NCBI RefSeq assembly: GCF_011397635.1
Contig: NC_064755.1
Location: 21,435,282 to 21,499,281 of the forward strand
Direction of reading: 5' to 3'
Length of the DNA stretch: 64,000 nt
DNA from: Epinephelus fuscoguttatus
Taxonomy: Eukaryota > Chordata > Actinopteri > Perciformes > Serranidae
Every line of letters starts with the position of its first letter. Position 1 is the stretch's first letter. A program made the position numbers and the translations under genes. Of the stretch, positions 1 through 18,490 are shown piece after piece. Under the pieces are notes generated by a model, which saw nothing but the letters and a program-made list of their open reading frames with translations, did no database searches and had not been told where the DNA came from.

Positions 1-233
1 ATATCTACATAGGAAGTGGGTCCTCTTCTACAACTTCCACCATGTTGCACTGCCATGTTTCTACAGTAGCCCGGGGACAAACCAAACACTGGGTCTGGAT
101 AGGGCCTCTCACATTTTTTGTTACCTGAAGGCCACTGGAGGCTCTCTACATGCTTGGAAAGGGAGGGGTATTTAATTGGCTGTGTTCTGCAACATCACCA
201 CTAGATGGCACTAAATCCTGCACACTGCTCCTT
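1..233. repeat. Dispersed repeat family A, copy 1 (left end cut by window edge)
   Basis: This stretch is clearly related to 16,086-16,303 and 42,961-43,182. All three start near a 'TCTACATA'/'CTACATATGG' motif, then share a block around 'TCTACAGTAG', a block with 'ATGCTTGG', and a terminal block with 'CACCACTAGATG' followed by 'CTTTAA'. No coding capacity is visible. The three copies lie in unrelated contexts (intergenic, an hprt1l intron, nfat5-wwox intergenic), so this is an interspersed element, probably non-autonomous. The class is not determined. Confidence 0.75.
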
Positions 234-469
234 TAATGGTTCTGCACACCCACACAGGTTTTATCAGTTGACCTGGCTGATGAGACCTCTAGTCAGGGAC
301 ATGTTCAATCTCAAAACGGTGTGCACCATTTTGCTACAGTTTACAGTCTGGAGGACATATTTCCTTGAAACGGTGTGCAATGGGCTTGGAGGTACGTTTT
401 CTCTCATTTGGTGGGTGGGTCAGAGGAGTTAGCCAATCAATGCGTACATAAACAAATGTCTGGTAGAAT

Positions 470-565
470 TTTACTTACTGTACTTATATTTTTTTGTTTT
501 TATGTCAATGTAATGGCAACGTAAACATATGTTTCCAATGCCAATAAAGCCCCTTTGAATTTAAT
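470..565 (+). repeat. Possible LINE-type retroposon 3' tail
   Basis: A T-rich stretch is followed by 'ATGCCAATAAAGCCC' and 'TTTGAATTTAATTTAATG'. The 'CCAATAAAG...TTGAATTT' ending resembles the 3' terminus of many fish LINE copies. No reverse transcriptase ORF is seen upstream, so at most this is a 5'-truncated tail. The rest of 234-1,140 has no gene I can support. Confidence 0.4.
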
Positions 566-1144
566 TTAATGAAACCTTGCAGTATTTGAAGGCAGTGAGA
601 CTGGGTAACACAACAGCATGTTCAATGCACCAATGTTTGAATACGTTTCGCCATGTTTTCTGGGAATGCAGCCAAGGTGTATGTTGGGTTGAGCTATGCA
701 ATGAATTACACGACTTCACCAAATGCTACACATGTAAGAATGATAAGTGGGTATGTTTCCCTATCCCCAAAGGTCCAACAAAATCAACAACAGGGTTGTA
801 ACAGTGGAGTATTTTTACTCTGATCATTTAAGCACACTTTTTCTGACAATACTTTTTTTTAAAGTACTTTTAATATTTTATATGCAGGACTTAAGAGTAT
901 TTTTTCACTGTGAAGTTACTACTTTTTCACTTACAGTAACCTTGTGTTGATTTCCAGGGCGTCTGGTCTCTAAGGGGACAAATGGACTCAAACCATGTCA
1001 AAAAGTATAACTGAGTGTACAGAGCCACTGGGACCCCACACTGGATAAAGCATTCAGGCATGCGCTGATTCCCTGGACTTGGATGTAGATTCCACTTTAG
1101 TCATTGTTCCTGATCAGTTCAGTCACAAGGATTGCTTGGTTTAA

Positions 1145-1492
1145 GTTAATGAAGTTTATTTACTTTATTAATCCCCCTGAGGGGAAATTCAATGTTTTCA
1201 CTCTTGCTTGTCAATTACACACAGGTCCGAAAGACACACACATGCACAAACAGGATCTATACATACACAAAGTGGAGAGATGTCAGAGTGGGAGGGCTGC
1301 CCTTGGTCAGGCCCCCCGAGCGGTTGGGGGGTTCGGTGCCTTGCTCAAGGGCACCTCGGCAGTGCCCAGGAGGTGAACTGGCACCTCTCCAGCCACCAGT
1401 CCACGCTCCATATTTGGTCCGGACAGGGACTCGACCCTCCGGTTCCCAACCCAAGTCCCTATGGACTGAGCTACTGCCGCCCCCTACTGCCG
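1145..1492. repeat. Teleost SINE-like interspersed repeat with tRNA-like end
   Basis: It begins with a T-rich segment and 'AATCCCCCTGAGGGGAAATTC', and continues with 'GGTGCCTTGCTCAAGGGCACC' and 'GGCAGTGCC'. It ends with 'GGACTCGACCC' and 'GAGCTACTGCCGCCCCC'. 'GGACTCGACCC' is the reverse complement of a degraded pol III B-box. This combination is typical of an abundant fish interspersed repeat. Open frames here on both strands are accidental. Confidence 0.65.
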
Positions 1493-1644
1493 CGTAAGAC
1501 AACTGAGCAGTCTTTGTTATGGAAGCCCCCATGGGCCAGTTATGATCTCTCATTTAAAGTCACTTCGATCTTTTACTTTTACCATCTAGATATACAGTCC
1601 TAATCAAAGATAGCTCAGCATTTGTATACCTTTATATATCATAG

Positions 1645-1698
1645 TTTATTTCTTATTGTATGACACTGTACACCAGTATGGAAACATCCACATTTATT
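1645..1698 (-). terminator. dynlrb2: Candidate polyadenylation signals of dynlrb2
   Basis: On the minus strand AATAAA occurs at 1,698-1,693 and 1,650-1,645. These lie about 210 and 260 bases past the dynlrb2 stop codon, so the 3' UTR probably ends near 1,630-1,680. No other poly(A) signal lies closer to the stop. Confidence 0.5.
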
Positions 1699-1905
1699 CA
1701 GGTTTTTCAATCAGAATAAGGAGGGTAAAACAAACAATTTATCATAAAGATAAAGATTAAGGCAATATACTTGAGTTCCAAGTGAAAAAAAGGGGGATTA
1801 GGCAGTACATGATGCAACAACACAGTGGGGGAAAAATTCTTTTGCCTGGATAGAGCACCACCATGTGACAAATCAAAGGCTGACTCTCATGTAAATGTCC
1901 AGCAG

Positions 1906-7656
<5,751 letters not shown>

Positions 7657-7993
7657 GGGTCCTTCCTTTGAGGTCTTTTCTCAGATCACGCCATCTTCAT
7701 CTGGATGGTGCTCTACTTTCTGCCCACAGTTACAGCTCTGTATGTGGGTCTCAGGCTAAAAGTAGGACTCTATATGGGGAATGGTGTCATTTGAGATTTG
7801 GCCTCATGGTCACAAGTGGCACTCATAAAGACTGTTATTATCGTACAGAGATGATGATGTTTGCGTCTTCGGTGTTCTGAACTATGAGAACATGTTTATT
7901 CTGTTTTCACAGTTGCCATGCTCTTGGTGTTGTTTAGCACTGGGGGCTGCTTTTTTGTAAGATGGAAAAAAATGTTTTGTTTCTGTATCACTC

Positions 7994-7999
7994 ATTAAA
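7994..7999 (+). terminator. psmd7: Candidate polyadenylation signal of psmd7
   Basis: ATTAAA lies 338 bases after the psmd7 stop and is followed by T-rich sequence near 8,020-8,035. No AATAAA lies between it and the stop. The mRNA end is therefore expected near 8,015-8,025. Confidence 0.5.
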
Positions 8000-8029
8000 T
8001 TGGGATCATATTAAACATGGGTTGTTTTG

Positions 8030-10900
8030 CAGTTTTCACTGTTAAATCGTTCATGTGCGTATAATGTTTTGAGATTACCTTAAGGTGAGGGCAAACTTTG
8101 GACCAAAACAGCAGGAAAGAGGCACAGGCTGTGTGTTTGTGTGTGAGAGAGGGTGAGTGAATATTCCCCATGGTGCAATATGAGCTTAGTGATGCTCAGT
8201 TTGCCAAATTATAGACTGAAATAAAAATGAGGACGAGTTGTGTTACTTAGAATCTGCTTCGATCGGAGTCTATTAAAAGGAAAGCAGCTGTGACGCCAAC
8301 AACATTACAGGTTTGAAATTCATACCGTACAAACAACATGTCAAAACAAAGTTACATAACACCATAACATACCAATTCATTAAAGAGGTGAGAACCACTT
8401 GGAATCTAACACAAATTTGCATTTGTCTTATCAATGCGCAGGATTACTAAACCATTTTGTGCTTGAGGTTACTATTGCCGATAAGTCTAAAAAAAATTTA
8501 ATTGGGGGAAAAAAGGAAATTTGAGTGTCCACACTTCAGGTCATATCCTCCTGAGACCATGCGTCATATGAGGACACCACAGTCTTGGTTTACTTGACTT
8601 TATACTACATCCTACTCAACTCACCTGTTGTCCTCGTTCATGGACACTTTTTTATGCCATCTAGTGGTAGTAAGAGCACAATAAACGAATCCATGTAAAA
8701 CAAGATGGCAGCCATCTCTGCCAAGTCAGTCTGCAGCTGATCCCAACACAAAAGTGGACAAGGTCCAAAACCTGATCTCATGTTATGGTCGAAACCTATT
8801 CATTCATGATGAATTATGGACGTCATTATTGTCTCATATGAGGACACTGGGACTTAATTATCATTGACAATGTTTAGTTTTTTATACTTATTGGGTCCTA
8901 CTGATCCCAAATAGCTGGGAGAAATTAAAAATGCATACCAAATGAAAGTTCAGGCCTCAGCAGGATCTTGGCAGACCTTACCTAATGATAAAGATCATGT
9001 GATATGATCTAAAGCTTTGGAACAGTTACATTGACCATACATTCTCAACAAATGCCATGTTTACAGCACAATAAAAGACAAGAATCTTGCAAAATACAGG
9101 ACGATTCATTAGGGATGTCAGAGGTAAATGTACTACACATTATAAAATAATTCATAGGCACTACTTTACACAAGTAACACTTCATAAAATAGGATCAGTA
9201 CATAACAACATATGGAAATATAACACAGAGGCAGGTACCCTCTTACACTCACTGTGGGAATGATCGTCTGTTTTTCCTCTCAGGAAAGAGGTTATTGGTA
9301 CTCTTGGGTGAATTGCTTAAAATATCCTCAGTAGAAACTCCCTAGCTTTGTCCATTGGGAGATTAATCAGAGTTAAGACCAGGAATATCTCAGCAGAATT
9401 TGGTTTGGCACCAACAGTCTTTACCACTGCAGCAAGATTTATTCTTCAATGCTGAGTCAGAGTTGACCAGAATTTTCTGACTGGGATGAGCACAGTCATT
9501 ACAGCATTAAAAATAGTCACTTACTTTTAGTCTCTCTCACACTGGGTTCACTTATAGTGAATTAATTAGTGAAAATAAACTATTCCCTATTATTCTAGGG
9601 AACCCCTTCAAGTACCCCTAAGGGTCCCCTGACCCATGTGAGAGCCACAGGGTTAAGCTGATGACTGATAATGCTTCCTTGGAATTGATGAAATCTAGGT
9701 TCAATGATAACAAAGGACATTTTTGACAAGTTTGGGATCATTTTTTTTAATTCATCCATTCATTCAACCTGAATTTAAACTCATAAATACACTGAGGCAG
9801 AGACCTCATTTACAATGTAGCTAATTAAAATAATTTAAAACAAAGGAAAAACTTACATAAAAGTGACAACAAGAAGTTAAAAGCAATTTAAAAAAATTAA
9901 AAATGTAAATAAATAAAGCATCAACAATGAATAATAACTGTTAAAATGTAAAAACACATCAATCAGGTAAAACAGGAACACTTAGACATAAAATATGAGT
10001 TAAAGTATAATATGTAATATAAGTTAAAAATTTGAATTGCCCTGTAGATAAAAAATGAGGAGAGCTTTAAATTGTTCTGCATGTTGTTTTACATTGCAGG
10101 TGCACATCATGAAATAGATAGATAGATAGATAGATTTAAAATATACATGCAAAATATATAAGAATAAAATAAAAATATTACAATTGGATGAATGAATGAT
10201 TATTTAAAATTATGTTAAAAAGAGAAATAGGTGCATATAACATGTAAGGGGAGAGAAACATTTATTTCATTTAACATCTTTCAAAACTGAGGATATATGA
10301 GTGCATATGGGACATATGCAAATTTATAAAAAAAAAAAATTTACACGCTTGTATTGTGTATATTGAAGTGTTTGTTTTTTCTTTCTATGACGTTTGACCA
10401 ATTAAAAATGTAAATAAAACATTTAATGGCAAAAACAGTCTTTTGCACATACTAAAACTAATAAAAATAAAAATAAATATAGCCTAAATAAAATAATTTG
10501 TTAAAAAAGGAAACGATTATATATGAGATGTGAGATGTAGTCCAACTGAATGTGATGCAATAGTGAGAAGGTGTTTTGGTTTATTTTGGTGACAAACATC
10601 TATAAACATCCAGCAGACTTTAAACTCCCCACAGAGCAGAGCTGCAGTGTCTCCACACACAGGGAGCAGTGTGGTGCTCTCACTGAGGAGAGGCGTAACT
10701 GTCATCCCGTTACATTTTTAAAACTGCGTCATCCGCAGCTTCTCCTCTGCACTCCCACCGCAGCCTCAGTGACCAAAACATACAGCCGTAGTAGTAGCGA
10801 CCAGTATAGCGCGATTTAAGCTCAGGTTGTGTCGGGCAAATCAGATTATTGGGAAGGTAAACTGGATTCTGACGTAAAGGGCTTAAACCCCGGTAGAGGA
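8030..10900. other. AT-rich intergenic region between psmd7 and the HPRT-like gene
   Basis: No exon of either neighbour and no long open frame is seen. Visible contents are a 'CATATGAGGACAC' motif repeated near 8,566 and 8,836, a short GATA microsatellite near 10,113-10,134, and several A-rich stretches from 9,830 to 10,500. The last 300 bases become richer in CpG as the next promoter is approached. Most of it looks like old repeat-derived sequence. Confidence 0.5.
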
Positions 10901-11077
10901 CCATCGCATGTGCGGCTGCTCGCGCGCGCTCAGCAGCAGCAGCAGTCGGTGGTGAAGAGGAGCTCGTGCCACCTCCACTCAACAACCCTCCTCCTCCTCC
11001 TCTTCCTCTTCTCTCAGGACCTGAGCATGACTTCTCAGATATTTCACTGCGACTGAGAGGGACGAAACGCTGCTGAC
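10880..11077 (+). promoter_or_regulatory. GC-rich promoter and 5' UTR of the HPRT-like gene
   Basis: Base composition changes sharply here. CpG dinucleotides cluster ('GCTCGCGCGCGCTC'), followed by CAG-rich and CCTCCT-rich stretches, just before the ATG at 11,078. No TATA box is evident. A long antisense frame crosses this region but is a by-product of the composition. Confidence 0.5.
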
Positions 11078-14000
11078 ATGGCTTCATATCTGGAGGTGAG
11101 GCTGCAAACTGCATGGCGCTGGCGTGCGCGTGGATTTGTTTGGTATTTTGGTAACTTATCCACTTGTCAGGGTGTGGTTGTGCTCCCTGCACTGTAGGCC
11201 TTTTTTAATAGACGGCAGGTGGCGCGAGCTTTCCAATCAATATTTGAGTGTTGAGCGTTTGATGTCCCCCAAACCTCAGTCATGTGTGTGGGGATAAACA
11301 GGTGGTTGAGAGGCTCAGTGTTGCCAGGGGCGCGAGGGAAAGGCTTCACTGTGATTTATCTTTGGCGCACGTTATCTGTCAGTGCCAACCGGTTCCAAGA
11401 GATGTCTTCTTCTTCTTCTAGATCGCTGATGATGAGAAAGGCCACGAGCTGGACCTTTTCTGTGTCCCCAGGCACTATGAGAACGATTTGGACAAGGTGA
11501 TCATCCCCCATGGGCTCATCATGGACAGGTACAATCCACCTGCACCAAATAACGACTCATGTTTTTGTCATCTGTCTCTCCTGTCTCTCACACACACATC
11601 CACTCTGCTGCTACAGTAGTGCAGCACACTGTATTTGTTTGACAAATCACTGTAGCCCGCATCCTGAAGGCATTTGAATGTGGATTTGGGAGGCGGGGGT
11701 TCGATGTCCAGTGCAGTGCTGTGAAATGCACAGTAAGCATTTATGCTTAAGTGCAATATCATGTAAAGCATCCCCACCCTGTCCATAAGTAATGCATTCA
11801 CCACTCTGTTTTCTTTTTCTCTTTCCCTTTTTACTCTTTGTGTGTCCCAGGACAGAGCGTCTGGCCCGCGACATAATCCGGGACATGGGTGGACATCACA
11901 TCGTGGCTCTGTGTGTGCTGAAAGGCGGCTACAAATTCTTCGCAGACCTCCTGGACTACATTAAAGCGCTGAACCAGAACAGCGATAAATCAGTCCCCCT
12001 GACAGTGGATTTCATTAGGGTGAAGAGCTACTGTGTAAGCGTCCTTTGCTCATTTAATTTCCAGGAACCACTTGCGCTAATGTGAGGTGTGTGTGATACG
12101 GGGTTACAAATGAGAGCAGCCTTCTTCGGTTAGAAATGGGCCACTGCAGTAGTCAAAGTGTGGAGTCTGGATGCAGTGTACAGATATTTAAAAATGTGAT
12201 GTAGATTTGGGACAAGGAACACGTCAGAGAAGGTTAATCTAAACTGTTGTCTCATCTTCGTGTCCCCCCAGAATGACAAGTCCACAAACAACGTCAGAGT
12301 CATAGGAGGGGATGAGCTGTCCAGTCTCTCAGGCAAGGTTAGTACACTGGTGTTCATCAGGCAGACATACTACACAGTCCTGTATGGCTGTATACCTCAT
12401 CAGCTGTCCTTTGTTTTTTCTGCAGAATGTCTTGATAGTTGAGGTAAGACTTTCGTCCTTTATTCTGTTGTGTGGGAGGCATGGACAAAATCAGTCCTGC
12501 TCAGTAATTTGCCATATTGTTCACGGTGATATAAAAACATTGGCATTAGCAGAAAAGAATAATCTCCTTATGGTTGAAAAAGTCACGTCATCCCAGGGTA
12601 TACATTGTCATGTCACGATGTTGAGTCTTATTCGATTTGTTCATCTTTTTAAATTGAAACCATAGACATCATGTAAATAGAATAATAAAGATAATGTCTA
12701 TTCAGTTCTAATTTTAGAGTTCAAGTAATCGGCGATAAAACACTTAAGTCTGTAGTAAATGAAATATACTGATGTCATGCTTCTCTTTCTTTATGCCTCC
12801 TCTTTAATGTGACCACTTCCTGTGTCCCGCATCGTAAAAAGGATATCGTGGAGACAGGAAGGACGATGCAGACGCTGCTTTCCCTGCTGAGTGAATGCAA
12901 TCCCAAAATGGTTAAAGTTGTAAGGTAAGGCACCATCAGACGCAGTTTACGGCCCCGGAGGCTGAATTATAGACGTCCATTGTGACTGGCTGGTGTGTCT
13001 GCAGAGAGAGTACATAATGTAACGGTGCTCTTAGCTAATGGACGGTCTCCTTTAGGACTGTATTAGAGATGTAATGTGATGGAGGGAGGGAGCAGCTTAA
13101 GAGTTAATCTGCCGCACTATTAACTGCACTGTGGAGGTAGTGGCCGTCTCTCTGATGTAGTCCTGATAGCTGGTTAAAACAGGAAATGTGTTGAAGCAAT
13201 GTGGGTTTCCTCTGGTGCTTGCTTAAAATATAGTAGGTTTTGTTTGATCTAATGTAGATGGATAGGGTCATTTCTGTTGCTTTGGTGTTGGCCCTGTAAT
13301 CACTTAAAACCTATGTGTCCCTTGCCACGCTCCCATTGTGAGTAACAATTCTTAGCTGACCGATCTATTTAAAAGAATATTTCACCCCCTAAATGACTAT
13401 TTGGGCATTAAATAATATAATATTTTTTACTAAAACAGTCCGATTACAAACAGTGTCTTGCATGGCTAAGTGGTGTGCCTGGGCATATGCATGTGTTTTA
13501 ACTCTGCTAAAGCAAAGTGCATGCACATGTGTGTGCTTGGGTATGCACAGAGCACACTACTTGTAGACACAGATGATTATATTGAAGCGAAAATGTATGC
13601 ATGTCTTCAATGCAAGAACAATGTTTGCCTTTTTTGGATTCTCCGTTCACCATGGAGGCATGCGAGAAAAACGTGTCCTTCACAAAATTCGAGCCAGCAT
13701 GCAATGAGTAATTGATACAGAATTTGACATTTTGCGGTTAAAGTATTTTTCTAAGTAAAATTCTTAAATGGCCAATTTAAACAATGCACACATACTTACA
13801 AAGAATAAACATTTTCCCACTTAGCTATTACAGTATCAACACATGCAGATAGTTCCTCTTCCTGATGAGGTTTTGTGATATGTAACGCTGACATTTAGAG
13901 TTTTGCTTGTGGTGCTCAAAGAACTGAAGTATTACATTTCAAGAGCTCAGAGTGCCTGTTGTTCAGGATGATTTGCAGACCTCTCTCTTAACTGTTTTCA

Positions 14001-16965
14001 TTCATTTTTACACAGAGAAAAACTCATAGTCTGTACTGTGTATAAAGATGTAATTTGATATAGATCTTTACTATTGTAAAAACACAGTAGAGAGCGAGGT
14101 CTGAGATCATTCTGAACATTGTTTATGGAAAGTCATATGGCTGTTGAGTTTATCATTTTAGCAGAATAATATATATCCATCTCTTAGCTATAAGCACCTA
14201 TCTTATAGAGGGTCATGAGGGGCTGGAACCAATCCCAGCTGACACTGATGAGAGGCGCACTAACACATAGAGGCACACTTTTAACTCGCATTCACACCTA
14301 CAGGCAAGTTAGTGTCACCAACTCAGCAAACCTGCACCTGGTTACCCAAGATATTCCACCAACCTTGTTGTGAGCAGTTTCATGTAGGAACTGTTTTTCT
14401 CCTTATACACTACACTCACCAATCGTATCACTGCGCAAAAAGGAAGCATGCATTAACAGCTAGCTCACTGAGCACCACTGAACAGAAGGGGACGCCATTA
14501 ATGTTTACATCTCCTGCAGTCACAAGCACAAGCCTCTCGTCCATGAGTAGATGCACACTTCCTTCTGCATGGTGATACAGTTGATGGGTGTAGTTCAGTA
14601 GAAGGAAAATAGTACCTACATGAAACTGGTCACAACAAGGTCTGTGGATTATTTTGAGTAACCAGGTCATGAACTCTGGAAAGAGACGTTGCCGTTGAAG
14701 GCAGACATCTCTTCAGCCAATATCTTAATCACTTGGCACCTCACACCAAAATGATCTAAAAAGCACTATAAGTAAGAGTTAAAATATGTATCTTTGATTT
14801 TGGGACCCTTTAACCACTGCATCACCCCCAGAAACAATATGTCCCAGTTATTCAGAATAATCTTAGACTTTTTTATTTCTGTAAATTGAGCTCTCAGGCA
14901 GCTATTCAGTGACACTACATGGCCTGTATTCTGGTTCTACTATTGCATCCACATATGCAATATAAGCTCCACAACTGTAAACTGTGAACAGGCAATTGTT
15001 AGGCCAAGATGTTGTGCAGGTGCACCAAGACAATCCGTGCCATCTGCCAGGATAAAAACCTGCACTGAAAAGGTTGTGGTGACAATTGCTCTTTATCTCT
15101 GACATGTTAATTTCTCTTTGGTAGATTTGTTTCATATATACTCTGTTCTCTTTGTTTGTAATTCTAGTCTTCTGGTGAAGAGGACCCCGAGGAGTTCAGG
15201 GTACAGACCAGACTGTGAGTGCCTCTCTGCTCACTTCACACTAAGACATGTTATCTATGGAGTGCAGTAATGTACGGAAGTGCCAGTCACTCACATGTGT
15301 GTCTGCTTCTGTGAAGAGCTGGTGAAGTGTTATTTAATAAAGCTGTGTTTTTCATGCAGGATTAACAGTCATTTCAGGAAAATGTACTCCAAATGTAGGC
15401 GAGCACGGCACTTACACACTAACGCACGCCTGATAACCCCTCGCTCACACTGTCTCTGATTATGTAATGCTTTTAGTTGGATAATCTCTTTAAGATTGTC
15501 CCTCAAGGACAGCTGTTACTGTAAGCATTCTGACTTCCCACTACACGGCTCTGACAGCTTAAGTACAACCTCACGCAGACAGTAAAAGAGCAACATCTAG
15601 TTTAACAGGAAATGCTCCCACATCTCATTTCAGATCCGCCTGAGTTTGACTTCCACTGCACTTGGAAGTGGTTGTTTGTTTTCTTTATATGACTCACAGT
15701 GCTGGTGTCTATATTTATTTCAGACATTGGTTTTGAGGTGCCGGATGCCTTCCTAGTGGGCTACGCTTTGGACTACAATGAATACTTCAGAGATCTCAGT
15801 GTAAGTATGCTGCAGTTGATTACTTCAGATGAAAAGTATGAGGACCAACATCTTATGAAACAATAGCTGTGCTCCGATTCCATGCTACATTTTAATTGTA
15901 TATACAATGTGTACAGTATACTGATCCTCATTCTCTTTCTTTCACCAACATCTGCAATTATCATAAAGGTCCAGTGTGTGGCATAGAGGTACCTATTGGA
16001 AGAAATTGAATATAATAATATTCATAACCATTTCTAATCATCTGAAATTAAAAATGGTGTTTTTGTTACCTTAGAATGAACCATTTATATCTACATATGG
16101 AGCAGGTCCTCTTCCATGGAGTCCTCCATGTTGTTCTACAGTAGCTCAGAACAGACAAACCTTGAACAATGGTTCAAAATAGGACCATTGCCGTTTTTGC
16201 ATTGGCCACTGTAGCTCTCCGAAATGCTTGGCTCACTGGAGAAGTTTCAGTTCTGCAACCTCACCACTAGATGTCAATAAATTTTACACACTAGACCTTT
16301 GATGCTGTGCAGCTGTAAGTAGCTCCCTCATTTTGTTTTTGTTTTTTTACATTGTGAAAGAATGGCACATATTAACAGTACGCAGTCGGTATGAACACTG
16401 ACTGTTTTAAGTACACTTTATTTTTTTCACTTTTCCAGTGTGAATACACTTTATACTCCCAACAATTAGTGTGTGGTTGTAGTATTGAATTAGGACACAG
16501 CTCATATTTTGTAGCGTTTCCATTTGACACCAAATTGTTTTGGGATGATTGTAGGGGAAGCTTAAAATTATTAGTTTTTTTATTAGTTTAATATTAGTTA
16601 TCTAATTAATTAATTGATTTGATTTAATATTCATGATAAATTGTTTCACCTTATACGATGATCTCAATGCTGCTTCAAAGCCTCTAACTGTCAAAGCATT
16701 TTTCACAAAAGAGATATTGACATGTGAGAAGTATAAAAAAACACAGATATAAATATAGAAATGAATGATTGCAAAATTCAAAGCTGTTCAGAGTCTTGAT
16801 GTTGTGTCTGCTGGCTGACAGTCACACTGTCATGACTTCATGGTATACTTAAATAGAACAGAACCATATTAATATTGTGCTATTATGACGAGGCTTGGGT
16901 GATATCTATTTTTTCATATATTCATACCCTCCTGACATTTCACTGGTATATAATGGTATTTCTGT

Positions 16966-16997
<32 letters not shown>

Positions 16998-17624
16998 ACA
17001 GCCGGTGCCAGCTAGCAATATATGTTGGCACTGCTGCTGTTTTGTCCCTGCTGTTGTTGGCTGTTCTTTTACAAGTCCTGTAACGTTATCCCCACTACTC
17101 GCAGTTGCAATCTTTCTTGGGTGAACTTCTTGTTCTGCCATTGGAAACTGACCTCTGGCTGCATGTGCTGTGCACCACATTTCCTCAATTTAGCATCTCA
17201 GTATCATCTTAACAGAAAAAGTAATGTCTGTATTTTGAAGGTATCACCGTTGGGATTTCTAAATACTCTGGTATATCGTAATACTTCCAGTACTTGTTTT
17301 GAGAAATACCTATTGCGGTGAAGAAATGCTAACTCCCTGTTACTTCATTCAAATGTAATTATTAGTATTTTCCCCTTTTTTGATATTATCATTATTATTG
17401 TTTTTATTATTATTATTCGAAAAAGTCTAATTTAAACACAGGTTGATAAAAGTATCTAATTTCCAAAAACAATACAGAGGACATGACCTCAGTGCCAATC
17501 GTAGCTACAGCCAAATTCCTGGAAGATAGAGATGCATTTAACCCTGTCCTCTTCTTTATTGTTATTTGTTTCTCAGCACATCTGTATACTGAATGATCAA
17601 GCCAAGGAGAAGTACAGAGTGTGA
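11078..17624 (+). CDS. hprt1l: Hypoxanthine phosphoribosyltransferase 1-like, with altered PRPP loop
   Basis: This is a purine-salvage phosphoribosyltransferase family member, presumably cytosolic, which would convert hypoxanthine or guanine plus PRPP to IMP or GMP if active. Nine coding exons: 11078-11095, 11422-11528, 11851-12034, 12272-12337, 12426-12443, 12842-12924, 15168-15214, 15724-15800 and 17577-17624 (648 nt, 215 aa). Exons 2-9 are 107, 184, 66, 18, 83, 47, 77 and 48 nt, the sizes I know for mammalian HPRT1. Motifs seen: [56 protein letters not shown] and [17 protein letters not shown]. The PRPP-binding loop reads [11 protein letters not shown], where HPRT1 has VEDIIDTGKTM and PRTFDC1 has VEDVVGTGRTM. 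The catalytic Asp (human 137, here residue 135) is therefore Glu. Overall sequence is closer to HPRT1 than to PRTFDC1. Enzymatic activity is uncertain. Confidence 0.92.
12925..15167 (+). other. hprt1l: hprt1l intron 6, containing a foldback element
   Basis: This 2.2-kb intron carries generic repeat sequence at 14,205-14,310 ('GGTCATGAGGGGCTGGAACC...CACATTCACACC'-like, a common fish repeat motif) and the foldback copy at 14,337-14,812. The remainder shows no coding sequence. Confidence 0.55.
14337..14812. mobile_element. Foldback MITE family B, truncated copy in hprt1l intron 6
   Basis: The segment around 14,341-14,420 reappears as its reverse complement around 14,590-14,670, giving an arm of roughly 80 bases on each side of a central loop. 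The outer right end ('TCTTTGATTTTGGGACCCTTTAA') matches the end of the full copy at 34,531-35,215. The left outer end is missing. Because of the palindrome, similar-looking peptides can be read on both strands. They are not genes. Confidence 0.75.
16086..16303. repeat. Dispersed repeat family A, copy 2, hprt1l intron 8
   Basis: It matches the copy at 1-233 and the one at 42,961-43,182 over its whole length: 'CTACATATGGAG' start, 'TTGTTCTACAGTAGC', 'ATGCTTGGC' and 'CACCACTAGATG' end. It sits in the intron between hprt1l exons 8 and 9. No coding capacity. Confidence 0.75.
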
Positions 17625-18490
17625 GTAGATGAAGTGCTGCAGAGGCGATGACTGAATCAATGAAGACTAGGACCACTGTGATGCCCCTCCTTAGCTTTAC
17701 TGTGTTTTGAATCTTATTTATTTTTCTACATAAGAATCCACAAAATGTGACTTGTGGGATGTAAATAATGTCAAGAACATTTAATTTCTCCCCTACTGAA
17801 TATGTGGGATCAGTTATGTATATTATGGATATTTTGGTTGTTAAATTTTAATTTATTTATTCACTCATGTGTATAGACTTTACCTGTAAATCACAGTTTT
17901 ATGGAGATAGAAAAAAAAGGGTAATTTATTTGTTCCAATCACACGTCTCAGGCTACTTTGTGTTCAGTGAGCTGTCAGTCAAATTTAAGTAGCCTTCAGT
18001 TTGTCTCTGTTTTGGATAAATCTTCTCATTATGCCATAAAATGACTGACTTGGAATGTACTGTATGTTTTATTTCATATCTGACGTTTTCATGAAGGACC
18101 TGTTTACAGCAATATAAATCACGTTGAAACCTTGAATCCTGTTTTTCTTTTTCTGTTGTACTTTTTCAATTATCCCAGAAGAGGGAGTAATGTTAATCTC
18201 TCATTTTTTAGAACTGGGACAAAACCATAGTTTGATGGGTTTTTGATTGTTAGTCTTTAATTAGGCTGGGGAATATATTTCAAAAGATCAGAGACCTGAC
18301 TATTAAACTTTGTAATGGGGCTAGTGATTTAATTTTTTCTTGAATGGCATATACATGATGAATGTTAGCAGTAAGCTCTGTTGGAGTTGACATCTTATGA
18401 ATTTGACAAGAGTTATATTCAGGCCATTAACTTCACAGTTGTCATAATGAGTAACCATTTTACTTTTGTTGCTAAGAGTTCTCTAATGCT

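Noticed and set aside
1422-1490. Possible tRNA gene
   Set aside because: Only a degraded B-box-like motif is present. No A-box at the right distance and no cloverleaf could be drawn. It belongs to an interspersed repeat.
10710-11192. 160-codon open frame on the minus strand across the hprt1l 5' end
   Set aside because: It is antisense to the CpG-rich promoter and first exon, is rich in Gly/Ser/Arg low-complexity sequence and shows no family motif. GC-rich DNA gives long chance frames.
11078-17624. Naming the HPRT-family gene PRTFDC1
   Set aside because: Most diagnostic segments ([29 protein letters not shown]-type region, LVKRTPRS) match HPRT1. PRTFDC1 has Gly, not Glu, in the PRPP loop.
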